A stretch of 64,000 nt of DNA, taken from assembly GCF_002946835.1 (NCBI RefSeq), contig NZ_CP026652.1, positions 1,116,001-1,180,000 of the forward strand. The letters run 5' to 3'. The notes beneath the pieces are model-generated. The model made no database searches. It saw nothing but the letters and a program-made list of their open reading frames with translations, and had not been told where the DNA came from. The first letter of the stretch is position 1. Every line of letters begins with the position of its first letter. The translations under genes were made by a program, and so were the position numbers. Below are positions 10,201-16,943 of the stretch, piece by piece. The DNA comes from Streptomyces dengpaensis. GTDB taxonomy: Bacteria > Actinomycetota > Actinomycetes > Streptomycetales > Streptomycetaceae.

Positions 10201-10296
10201 TTGGCGCTTTATCAGCGGTACGTCGCACGGATGAGGGAGCTCGACGTCGCGCCGTCCAACGAGGTTCGCCGACTTGTCACCCAACTGCGCCGATAA
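7240..10296 (+). CDS. Large STAND-type transcriptional activator with C-terminal SARP/BTAD domains
   Basis: About 1018 residues. Near the N-terminus a P-loop AAA/STAND module has GAGKTT at residues 63-68 and a Walker-B-like LIVVCDN near 145. A MalT-like helical/TPR middle region follows (about 330-770). The C-terminus has an OmpR-type winged helix (about 775-875, starting PRLVLEEFGEPILTVDG) and a BTAD all-helical domain to the end (VAPSNEVRRLVTQLRR). This architecture belongs to ATP-dependent pathway activators. It sits 0.8 kb upstream of the hydroxyquinol genes on the same strand and probably activates them (inference). It contains a rare TTA codon at 8062-8064, so it may need the bldA tRNA. 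A GTG at 7192 would add 16 residues but lacks a ribosome-binding site. Confidence 0.8.
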   Translation: MIESEPGRSSRPKTPGRHHRTIIRRKLAIPEPAKEVVYRQRLSQRIHELLDRHTVVKVFATAGAGKTTAVVQALRDLERPVAWVSLDGTEQAAGRLLVYIEAAVEDIVSSAADVASDALSSSLQIGEAAGLLAESLQGSRLIVVCDNVERIASDESCTAVLSSFARYLPSDANLVLISRVDVQLDLGSTSERDRVGELVETDLAFDVQEASAALRTVGDVDVDPAQAVAATEGWVTGVLFKGWRHARSREMDPDSLHSYVAANIFNSLSLAERTLLLHTSPLGEISVDGARALGQENAAHIMADLRGRYLPVTWSADGSRMTPHPMFRDFLQVALEREDAKTIGEVRRRHTEVLIANGAHEEAVDELLRLGDVEAAGRLAAAALPSLVARMDFALAARWLDALGASVRTPTPEIGSVVLHVAFALEQWGRGVEFIDRHGYDWLPELGAPNSEEARVLACWSLWHSGRIDEARSVGDQLPPGRNRRIADTLIAGATGEEPPPFPEFSTMPSGPLDGLLMRLAFIRGRLDGLDDPGTFDPWRTILGGPWVVAALRATGRLEAAMAMYEPRRGSSQPVWLQGVDAVDLMLDLGRGEEAWSLLKRGRDLIASTGSKVYWNMSLLAEAKLWLRLEGNRQRADRVLAAAAANGALDYALTRETWQLWTGLSMLLQGRDAEAQEHLSACLLSMQRGDRQLDLPTAAVYLAEAQWRLGLEDESDATAELAIVSASTHGTHHLLLTALADMPSVAIRAADTKPSRMSSYHEVLAVLSGRHPVRVNVSAPRLVLEEFGEPILTVDGNVVQPRLTKSVELLSYLLVSPDRRATRDELLGALFDGRNDAAGRSYLRQALFRLRQALPADLGPSQDGDVFSLVGPELAMGSAQRAVDIIAQAGRQHGEVRLQTLLHALSSAERGAFLATVSDTWAAERRVALTEILLSARVDAAKLAYRLNRLREAKGLVDYVLREDPYREQAWQLAIQLEYASGSDDAVLALYQRYVARMRELDVAPSNEVRRLVTQLRR

Positions 10297-10354
10297 GGGC
10301 TCGTGCAGATAGGCGCGATGGGATACCTCGGAAGTAGAACAGGCACAGGGCCTG

Positions 10355-10837
10355 TTGATCATGGAGTTGCGACGCTCTGTGATCACCGGGAGACCTGTGC
10401 CTGCCCTGCCATCCTGGCTGACCGAACCCCTCTGGGACCAATTCGCGGCGCTGCTGCCGGTTGGCCGGGCCCGATGCCCCGAACGCCGGCGGGCAGATGA
10501 TCGTGGTCGCGAGCTGGCCCGCGCCGAGGACCGTATCCGCACCGCCCGCTCAACCGGCCTTACCAACCTGCCTCTCCACGACACCGCGCAGAACCAGGTC
10601 TGGCTGGAGATCGTCCAGATCGCCCTCGACCTGCTGGCCTGGATGCCGATGCTGTCCCTGACCGGCCCCGCCCAGCTGAGGGAACCCAAGCGCCTGAGGC
10701 TGCGGCTGTTCTCCGCCGCCGCCCAACTCGTCACCACCGGCCGGCGCCGCATCCTCCGCCTCGCGAAGCACTGGCCCTGGACAACAGTGATCAGCGATGG
10801 CCTGACGGGCCTCGCAGCGCTTCCGAACCCCGGCTGA
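10355..10837 (+). pseudogene. Chimeric transposase scar: IS5-like N-terminal piece joined to IS1380-like C-terminal piece
   Basis: One open frame of about 160 residues. Its first 35 residues (PSWLTEPLWDQFAALLP) look like the start of an IS5-group transposase. From about residue 50 the sequence changes to the C-terminal part of an IS1380-family transposase (RIRTARSTGLTNLPLHDTAQ, then LEIVQIALDLLAWMPML and RRRILRLAKHWPW). Neither part contains a complete catalytic core, so nothing here can transpose. The two relics together, with trailing IS-end-like sequence to about 11015, fill the roughly 800-base gap between the regulator and the hydroxylase gene. Confidence 0.6.
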
Positions 10838-11042
10838 CCAGCAGCTTCCCGCCCTTACGAGCAGCACCACCCCGACCGGAGCCGTGGAACCCGGCGCCCA
10901 CCCGACGCGACAGCAGGGCCATCAACCTGCCCACAAGCTGAAATCTCCGCTCCCAACAAGCAGAAAAGGTCCGTCAGCGAGCTGACGAACCCTCATGCAA
11001 GATCGACGGTTAAACACCAAGCTAACACCCTGTTCGCGGTTT

Positions 11043-11058
11043 GGTTAACGCCTTAACC
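11043..11058. promoter_or_regulatory. Palindromic operator candidate GGTTAA-N4-TTAACC before the hydroxylase gene
   Basis: Perfect inverted repeat GGTTAACGCCTTAACC about 40 bases upstream of the hydroxylase start. An alternative nested pairing uses GCGGTT (11036-11041) with AACCGC (11055-11060). Two further TTAA/CTAAC half sites precede it at 11009-11026. A GTTAAC core recurs before the flavin reductase at 15191. It is A/T-rich against its surroundings and well placed for regulator binding; the protein that reads it is unknown. Confidence 0.45.
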
Positions 11059-11099
11059 GCGACGATGAGCCGCATCCCTGGAGAACTGGAGGCATGACC

Positions 11100-12716
11100 A
11101 TGAGAACCGGTGCCGAGTACCTGGAATCTCTGCGTGACGGGCGTAACGTCTTCATCGATGGTGAGCGCATCGAGGATGTGACCAAGCATCCTCTGACCCG
11201 TGGATACGCCGCGCAGGCCGCGCGCTTCTACGACATGCATCACGAGCCCGAAAACGAGGCCTCCCTGACCTTCGTCGACGAGGACGGCACGCGACGCCCG
11301 ATCGGCTGGTTGTATCCGCGAAACCAGCACGACCTCGAACGACGGCGCGACTACGCCAACCAGGTGATCCGCAGCTTTGGCGGCGGCGCGTTCGGCCGCC
11401 TCCCCCAGAGCAACAACGGCAACTGGTACGCCCTCGTGGACGACACCGCCCCTTGGGCTGAGCTGTCCAAGGACACGCCCGCGACCGTCGACCTCGCCCG
11501 CAACATCATCACGGACTTCGAGGCCAACCGCGACGCGGACCTCTGGACGGTCCCCCTGCTCAACGACGTGCAGCGCGACCGCTCGGACCCCGAGGCGGCC
11601 GCACGCAACCCGATGCTCCGCGTCAAGGAGCGCAATGACGAAGGCATCGTGGTCGAAGGCTGGAAGGGAGTCTCCACCGCGGTCATATTTGCCGACACGA
11701 TACTGCTCGGCAACATAGTGAAGCCCGGGACAGAACCGGAGCACATCATCTGGGCGAGCGTCCCCGTGAACCACCCGAAGATCACGCACGTGGGACGCCG
11801 TTCCAACGCCACACCCGCCGAGTCCGCCTTCGAGCGGCCTCTGTCAAGCCTCGGCGACGAGCTCGACTCCATGACGTACTTCGATGACGTCCTCATCCCG
11901 TGGGAGCACATCTACCACCTGGGCGACGTCGATCACTCCAGGCTGTATGCGCAGCGTACGTTCGATTTCGAGCACGCCGACACCCTGCACCACATGATCG
12001 TCAACGCGGAGCTCATGACCGGACTGGCGGTCCTCATCGCACAGACAACGGGAACGCTTCAGCACCCGGTCGTGGGATCCGACATCGCCGACCTCGTCCG
12101 CTTCCACGAGACGCTGCGCGCCTTCACCATCGCTTCGGAGACGACCGCGTTCGTGACTCCCAGGGGGCTGTGCAAGCCGAACAACATCTTCTACGACTTC
12201 GGCCGCGCGCACTACCTCGAGAACGTGGGCCGGCTGACGGAGAAGATCGTGGAGATGTGCGGCCGCTCAGCGGTGTTGTCGCCGAGCGACAAGGATTTCG
12301 AGGTTCCCGAGATCGGCACCAGGCTTCTGGAGATGTTCCACGGCACGACGTTGAGCGCGCACGACAAGGTGCGGCTCTTCAAGTTCGTCCAGGACCGGTT
12401 CCTCAGCGACTGGGCCGGACGCTTCAGGTCGTTCGAGAGGTTCCAGGGCACGCCGTTGTTCCTCATCAAGCTGCTGACGATGCAGCGCATCTCGACCGAC
12501 CCCGGCGGCTCCATCACTGAACTGGCCCGCGAGGCAATCGGTCTCGGCACCTCCGACGAGATGACCGCACGCGCCGTCGCCGAGCGGAAGGAGTTGTTCG
12601 CCTCGGTGACTTCCGTCGCCGGCGAGCCTGCGCGCGCTCGGGCGGCCGATGCCAATCAGGGCTTCTCGCTGGACGACAAGGATCAGCCCGACTACATCAA
12701 GACCCAGGACGCATGA
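11100..12716 (+). CDS. FADH2-dependent phenol hydroxylase, HpaB/HpaH (4-hydroxyphenylacetate 3-hydroxylase) family
   Basis: About 538 residues of the two-component flavin monooxygenase family: the oxygenase uses FADH2 supplied by a separate reductase, here probably the gene at 15265. Family features are MRTGAEYLESLRDGRNV at the N-terminus, a flavin/substrate region around FDDVLIPWEHIY and a C-terminal helical bundle including FEVPEIGTRLLEMFHG. Neighbouring maleylacetate reductase and hydroxyquinol dioxygenase genes suggest it hydroxylates a phenol to hydroxyquinol, as the gra resorcinol hydroxylase does; 4-hydroxyphenylacetate or a chloro/nitrophenol cannot be excluded. ATG 11100 fits the GGAGG at 11088 best; ATG 11094 is also in frame. 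Confidence 0.82.
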   Translation: MRTGAEYLESLRDGRNVFIDGERIEDVTKHPLTRGYAAQAARFYDMHHEPENEASLTFVDEDGTRRPIGWLYPRNQHDLERRRDYANQVIRSFGGGAFGRLPQSNNGNWYALVDDTAPWAELSKDTPATVDLARNIITDFEANRDADLWTVPLLNDVQRDRSDPEAAARNPMLRVKERNDEGIVVEGWKGVSTAVIFADTILLGNIVKPGTEPEHIIWASVPVNHPKITHVGRRSNATPAESAFERPLSSLGDELDSMTYFDDVLIPWEHIYHLGDVDHSRLYAQRTFDFEHADTLHHMIVNAELMTGLAVLIAQTTGTLQHPVVGSDIADLVRFHETLRAFTIASETTAFVTPRGLCKPNNIFYDFGRAHYLENVGRLTEKIVEMCGRSAVLSPSDKDFEVPEIGTRLLEMFHGTTLSAHDKVRLFKFVQDRFLSDWAGRFRSFERFQGTPLFLIKLLTMQRISTDPGGSITELAREAIGLGTSDEMTARAVAERKELFASVTSVAGEPARARAADANQGFSLDDKDQPDYIKTQDA

Positions 12717-12723
12717 CCGCCAC

Positions 12724-12766
12724 CGATGTGCTCGGCCCGCAAGATCCCGCGGGCCGGGCACATCGG
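12724..12766 (+). terminator. Hairpin terminator after the hydroxylase gene
   Basis: Near-perfect 17-base stem CGATGTGCTCGGCCCGC (12724-12740) with its complement at 12749-12765; one G-T pair, eight-base loop. It suggests the hydroxylase is transcribed apart from the following reductase gene. The rest of 12767-13014 shows only a 13-codon frame with AGGAGG (12805-12846), which may be chance. Confidence 0.7.
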
Positions 12767-13014
12767 CAGCGTGCTTCGCCCGCCGGCGATTCAGGAGGCC
12801 GTCCATGAACGCGGTCTGGATGCCCTCAACGGGCGTTGTCACGTAGTTGGGAGTGTGAGTGCCTGACGGTGGGCAAGGGCGTGGTCGGCCTGGGGCATTG
12901 GCCCTGGATCAGGCCGTCGCGGGCTGGCCGACGGCGCCGTTGATCTGCTCACAGTTGGCGAAGCGGAAATGTTTGTCCGGAATGCATGAGTCGGTGTCAG
13001 AGTGAGGAATTCTG

Positions 13015-14082
13015 ATGCAAGCGTTCGTTCATCGGGGACAAGTCACCAAGGTGGTGTTCGGCAGGGGGACACGCAGCCGTATCCCCGACGAGGTCGTGCT
13101 CATGGGCTGCGAGCGCATGGTGGTGCTGTCCACCCCGAACCAGGCGGGGCAGGCTGCCGAGATGGGTGACCTCCTGGGCGCAGCGACGGTCGGGCACTTC
13201 GCCGAGGCGACCATGCACACACCGGTCGAGGTCACGGAGAAGGCGGTGGCGTACGTCCAGTCGGTCAAGGCCGATGGTGTGCTCACCGTCGGAGGAGGAT
13301 CCACGATCGGTCTCGGCAAGGCCATCGCGGCCAGGACCGGACTTCCGCAGCTGGCGCTGCCCACGACGTACGCGGGATCGGAGATGACTCCGATCCTGGG
13401 GGAGACCGAAGGCGCCCGCAAGACCACGCGACGACTGCCCGAGGTCCTCCCCAGGACCGTGGTGTACGACGTCGACCTGACGCTGACGCTTCCTCCCGCC
13501 GTGGCTGCGGTCAGCGGCGTCAACGCCCTGGCGCACGCGGTGGAGGCGCTCTACGGACAGGACCACGACCCCATCGCGAACCTCATGGCCGGTGAGGCGG
13601 TCGACGCACTGATCCGTTGCCTGCCGGCGGTGATACGGCGCCCGGACGACCCGGAGGCACGCGCCGGGGCACTGTACGGCGCTTGGCTGGCCGGTACCTG
13701 CCTCGGGTCAGTCGGGATGGCGCTGCATCACAAGGTGTGTCATGTGCTGGGTGGCACGTTCAATCTGCCGCATGCCGAGACGCACACGGTGGTGCTTCCG
13801 CATGTCCTCGCCTTCAACGCGGCAGCCGCGCCCGATGCCGTCGAGCGCATCGCACGCACGCTTCCCGGCTCCGAGGGCGGTACAGCGGCCGCTCTCTTCG
13901 ACTTCGTCGGAGAACTCGGCGCCCCCCGCGCCTTGAGGGACCTGGGCATGCCGGAAGCGAGGATCGACCAGGCAGCCGACCTGATCGTCCAGAACGCCTA
14001 CTGGAATCCGCGCCCGGTGGACCGCTCATCGGCCAGGGCGCTGCTGACCCGGGCATGGGGCGGCGAACGCCCCGCAGCCTGA
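13015..14082 (+). CDS. Maleylacetate reductase (iron-containing alcohol dehydrogenase family)
   Basis: A 355-residue NAD(P)H enzyme that reduces maleylacetate to 3-oxoadipate, the last step that joins hydroxyquinol cleavage to the beta-ketoadipate pathway. Seen in the sequence are the nucleotide-binding GGGSTIGLGKA near residue 95, PTTYAGSEMTPI near 118 typical of maleylacetate reductases, and the metal-ligand histidine region MALHHKVCHVLGG with NLPHAETHTVVLPH. Length matches the family. ATG 13015 follows GAGG. It lies between the hydroxylase and the ring-cleavage gene, all on the plus strand. Confidence 0.9.
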   Translation: MQAFVHRGQVTKVVFGRGTRSRIPDEVVLMGCERMVVLSTPNQAGQAAEMGDLLGAATVGHFAEATMHTPVEVTEKAVAYVQSVKADGVLTVGGGSTIGLGKAIAARTGLPQLALPTTYAGSEMTPILGETEGARKTTRRLPEVLPRTVVYDVDLTLTLPPAVAAVSGVNALAHAVEALYGQDHDPIANLMAGEAVDALIRCLPAVIRRPDDPEARAGALYGAWLAGTCLGSVGMALHHKVCHVLGGTFNLPHAETHTVVLPHVLAFNAAAAPDAVERIARTLPGSEGGTAAALFDFVGELGAPRALRDLGMPEARIDQAADLIVQNAYWNPRPVDRSSARALLTRAWGGERPAA

Positions 14083-14134
14083 TCCTCTCCTGCGCACTTT
14101 CCACCACAACAGCTTCATCACCAGGGAGCCCCTC

Positions 14135-15001
14135 ATGCGTGACCCCAACAGTGAAACCATCACCAATGCGGTGATCGCCACCTTGGACGGCGCCAAGGAC
14201 CCCCGTACCGCCGAGATCCTCGAGGCGCTCGTCCGTCACGCCCATGCCTTCGTCCGCGAAGTAGGACTGACCGAAGAAGAGTGGGCCACCGGCATCGACT
14301 TCCTCACCCGCACCGGTCACCTGTGCACCCCGACGCGGCAGGAGTTCATCCTGCTCTCCGATGTCCTGGGCGTCACCATGCTGGTGGACGCGCTGAACCA
14401 CCAGCGCGAGTCGGTGGCCACCGAGAACAGCGTCATCGGCCCCTACTTCCGCGAGGACCGGCCGGAGCACTCCCACGCCGCCGACATCTCCGGGGGCCTC
14501 ACGGGTACCCCGCTCTTCTTCGAGGGTCTGGTGACCGATCACAAGCGCGAGCCGGTCGCCGACGCGGCTGTCGACGTGTGGCACAGCGACGCCGACGGCC
14601 ACTACGACGTCGATGTCCCGGGCCTGCAGGAGACCGCGATGCGCGCCCTGCTGCGGAGTGACGGCGAGGGTGGCTTCGCCTTTCGTTCCATCCGCCCGGC
14701 GAGCTACCCGATTCCGGGGGACGGAACGGTGGGCGAGCTCATGCGGGTCGCGGACCGGTCCTTGATGCGCCCCGCTCATGTCCACGTGGTCATCGACGCG
14801 CCCGGCTTCCAGCGGGTGACGACGATGCTGTTTCCGTCCGACGACCTGTACCTGGAGCAGGACCCGGTCTTCGGCGTCAAGGACTCGCTCGTGGTCGATT
14901 TCGCCTCCCACGAAGCCGGAACCGGACCGTACAGCGACCGCACGGACCAGCCCTACACCTTGCTCCGGCACACCTTCGTTCTCGCCCCCGACCAGGGCTG
15001 A
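14135..15001 (+). CDS. Hydroxyquinol 1,2-dioxygenase (intradiol ring-cleavage dioxygenase)
   Basis: A 288-residue non-haem Fe(III) enzyme that opens hydroxyquinol (or a catechol) between the hydroxyls to give maleylacetate, the substrate of the preceding gene's product. The N-terminal helical dimerisation domain covers about 1-100. The four iron ligands are visible as Tyr in VIGPYFRED and Tyr in RPASYPIPGDG, and two His in RPAHVHVVID. VEDxW-like VWHSDADGHYDV is also present. Pairing with maleylacetate reductase favours hydroxyquinol over catechol or chlorocatechol. ATG 14135 has AGGGAG upstream. Confidence 0.9.
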   Translation: MRDPNSETITNAVIATLDGAKDPRTAEILEALVRHAHAFVREVGLTEEEWATGIDFLTRTGHLCTPTRQEFILLSDVLGVTMLVDALNHQRESVATENSVIGPYFREDRPEHSHAADISGGLTGTPLFFEGLVTDHKREPVADAAVDVWHSDADGHYDVDVPGLQETAMRALLRSDGEGGFAFRSIRPASYPIPGDGTVGELMRVADRSLMRPAHVHVVIDAPGFQRVTTMLFPSDDLYLEQDPVFGVKDSLVVDFASHEAGTGPYSDRTDQPYTLLRHTFVLAPDQG

Positions 15002-15044
15002 GCCCTCGCCGGTGAGCGTTGCCTGTGGTGAAAAGCGGTTTCCC

Positions 15045-15121
15045 ATGGCAAGACTTCCGGCCGACCGGAGCGTAGAGCCCTCGAGAGAGATCAGGGACCT
15101 GGTGGACCGGCTGCGGCATTG
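15045..15121 (+). pseudogene. C-terminal fossil of a second BTAD-type regulator
   Basis: A 25-codon frame whose last 18 residues, VEPSREIRDLVDRLRH, match the terminal helix of BTAD domains, as at the end of the large regulator at 10296 (VAPSNEVRRLVTQLRR). The stop codon is at the expected place. Nothing upstream continues the domain, so this is probably the tail of a deleted regulator gene. The remaining bases to 15264 contain only a possible operator (CCCGTCGTTAACGGG, 15185-15199). Confidence 0.5.
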
Positions 15122-15264
15122 ACCCGCCGCCACCACCCGGAACACACGCAACACCCGCTTCGCTGCATGGATCACGTCAGTTTCCCCGTCGTTAACGGGC
15201 GCTGGAGCACGCTCCAACTCACCCACAACACAGGGCTCAGATCAATCTTCAGGGAGGTCTACCG

Positions 15265-15762
15265 ATGTCCGAGAGCCTTGAGATGCCCGAAACCCTTGAC
15301 ATGAAGCACGCCTTCCGGGCCACGATGAGCCGACTCGCCTCGGGGGTCAGCGTCATCACTACCCGGTCGGGGGACGCCCCGATCGGCATGACGGCCAGTG
15401 CCGTCACGTCCCTTTCGATGGACCCCCTGCAGCTGATCGTCTGCATCAGCAACCGCCTCTTCACCCGTGGCGCGATCGCCGAGCACGGACGATTCGCCGT
15501 CAACATCCTCGGGGAAGGCGGTCAAGCGCTCGCCAAGAACTTCGCGACCTCCAAGAAGGACAAGTTCGCAGGCGTGAGTGTCAGCGAGGAGCACGGTGTT
15601 CCGGTGCTCAAGGACGCCATCGCCTCCGTCGTGTGCGATGTGTCGGCGGCATTCCCCGGAGGGGACCACACCATTTTCGTCGGCGACGCCCGACACTTCG
15701 AGCACCAGGTGGAAGCCCGGCCACTGGTGTACTTCGCGGGCGCGTTCGGCGCCATGACCTGA
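15265..15762 (+). CDS. Flavin reductase (NAD(P)H:FMN/FAD, HpaC-like) for the two-component hydroxylase
   Basis: A 165-residue split-barrel flavin reductase. The core reads FRATMSRLASGVSVITT near residue 14 and then GMTASAVTSLSMDPLQL, followed by the flavin-contact region ISNRLFTRGAIAEHGRFAVNIL, all standard for the HpaC/FMN_red family. It would supply FADH2 to the hydroxylase at 11100. ATG 15265 follows GGGAGG. Two earlier genes separate it from its partner, an order like that of resorcinol clusters. A hairpin follows. Confidence 0.88.
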   Translation: MSESLEMPETLDMKHAFRATMSRLASGVSVITTRSGDAPIGMTASAVTSLSMDPLQLIVCISNRLFTRGAIAEHGRFAVNILGEGGQALAKNFATSKKDKFAGVSVSEEHGVPVLKDAIASVVCDVSAAFPGGDHTIFVGDARHFEHQVEARPLVYFAGAFGAMT

Positions 15763-15771
15763 GGGCATCGG

Positions 15772-15805
15772 CGGCCTCATCCGGTCATGCCAGCGGGTGA
15801 GGCCG
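15772..15805 (+). terminator. Hairpin terminator closing the aromatic cluster
   Basis: CGGCCTCATCCG (15772-15783) pairs with CGGGTGAGGCCG (15794-15805) with one G-T pair and a ten-base loop, 10 bases after the flavin reductase stop. Confidence 0.6.
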
Positions 15806-15896
15806 TTGAAGTCCCGGCCTTCGGTGCCCGGCCCTCGGTCAGACGCCGAAGGCGCCGAATGATCGCCATCGCACTGGAGGAGGGGCAACGCGGCCT

Positions 15897-16076
15897 GTCG
15901 TCCAAGAGTTCCAGTTCCAGCGCGGCTTCGCGATCCCCGACATGTGGACCGGCACCCTGCTGCTCGGTCTGCTCGGCTTCCTGCTCTCCGTCGTCTTCCA
16001 GCTGGTCGAGCGGCGGGTGCTCGGCTGGTACCACGGTCTGCGCGCCGCCTCCCTTTCAAGGCTCGGTTCGCCTCCG
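15897..16076 (+). pseudogene. 3' relic of an SsuC-like ABC permease
   Basis: The frame reads VVQEFQFQRGFAIPDMWTG, then LLLGLLGFLLSVVFQLVERR and VLGWYHGLR, which is the last transmembrane segment and cytoplasmic tail of sulfonate/nitrate/taurine-type permeases. The rest of the permease is missing, and no binding protein is nearby. The usual stop codon after the tail is also absent, so this frame runs straight into the ATPase gene. Confidence 0.6.
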
Positions 16077-16130
16077 GGGCGCTTGAGTCGGTGTCGAGCG
16101 GCTGCCGTGAACCTCGTGAAAGGGCGGTCC

Positions 16131-16943
16131 ATGCACGCGTTTCTTGCCGTATCCGGGCTGCAGAAGGTCTACGAGGGGTCGGGGCGGCGGGTGGAGGCGG
16201 TCCGCGACCTCACCTTCACCGTCGAGGCCGGCGAACTCGTCTGTCTGGTCGGCCCGTCGGGCTGCGGCAAGACGACCCTGCTGAAGTGCGTGGGCGGGCT
16301 GCTCACCCCGACGGCGGGTGAAGTCCGCCTGGCCGGGCGCCCGGTGAGCGGGCCACCGCCCGGGATGGCGTTTGTGTTCCAGGAGTACGGGCAGAGCCTG
16401 TTCCCCTGGATGCGGGTGCGCGACAACGTCGAACTCCCCCTCAAACAGAATCCGTTGAGCAAAACGCGGCGACAGGAACTGGTCGCCGACGCGCTGGAGT
16501 CGGTCGGGCTGACGGATGCCGCGAAGGCGTACCCGTGGCAGCTCTCGGGCGGCATGCAGCAGCGTGTCGCCATTGCCCGCGCGCTGGCGTACGAGCCCGA
16601 GGTGCTGCTGATGTACGAGCCGTTCGCGGCGGTCGACACGCAGACCCGTGCCGATCTGGAGGACCTGGTGCGCGGGCTGTGGCGCCGGCGCGGGTTCACG
16701 ATCCTGTTCGTGACCCACGACATCGACGAGGCCGTCTACCTCGGCGAGCGGGTGCTGATCCTCTCCGCCTCCCCGACTGTCGTCCAGGAACAGTTGAAGG
16801 TCGATCTCCCTGACGAGCGCGACCAGTTGCACACACGGGTGGCCCCGCGCTTCGCCGAGTTGCGGACCCATGTGTACGAGCAGGTCCAGGCGGCGAAGCG
16901 CGGGACACCGGTCACGAAGTCAGATACGCCTCCACCTCGCTGA
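16131..16943 (+). CDS. SsuB/TauB-like ABC transporter ATPase with altered Walker B (probably decayed)
   Basis: A 270-residue ATPase counted from ATG 16131 (MHAFLAVSGLQKVYEG). Walker A is GPSGCGKTT, the Q-loop region FVFQEYGQSLFPW, the signature LSGGMQQR and the switch His in VTHDID. Walker B, however, reads LLMYEPF: the aspartate expected in LLMDEPF is Tyr (codon TAC). This aspartate coordinates magnesium, so the protein is probably inactive. Its partner permease is only a stub and no binding protein is present. The reading frame overlaps the convergent beta-helix gene by 32 bases. Confidence 0.72.
   Translation: MHAFLAVSGLQKVYEGSGRRVEAVRDLTFTVEAGELVCLVGPSGCGKTTLLKCVGGLLTPTAGEVRLAGRPVSGPPPGMAFVFQEYGQSLFPWMRVRDNVELPLKQNPLSKTRRQELVADALESVGLTDAAKAYPWQLSGGMQQRVAIARALAYEPEVLLMYEPFAAVDTQTRADLEDLVRGLWRRRGFTILFVTHDIDEAVYLGERVLILSASPTVVQEQLKVDLPDERDQLHTRVAPRFAELRTHVYEQVQAAKRGTPVTKSDTPPPR

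Noticed and set aside
12805..12846. 13-codon frame with AGGAGG as a peptide gene
   Set aside because: Too short to judge, no similarity and no context; a chance frame in the gap is as likely.
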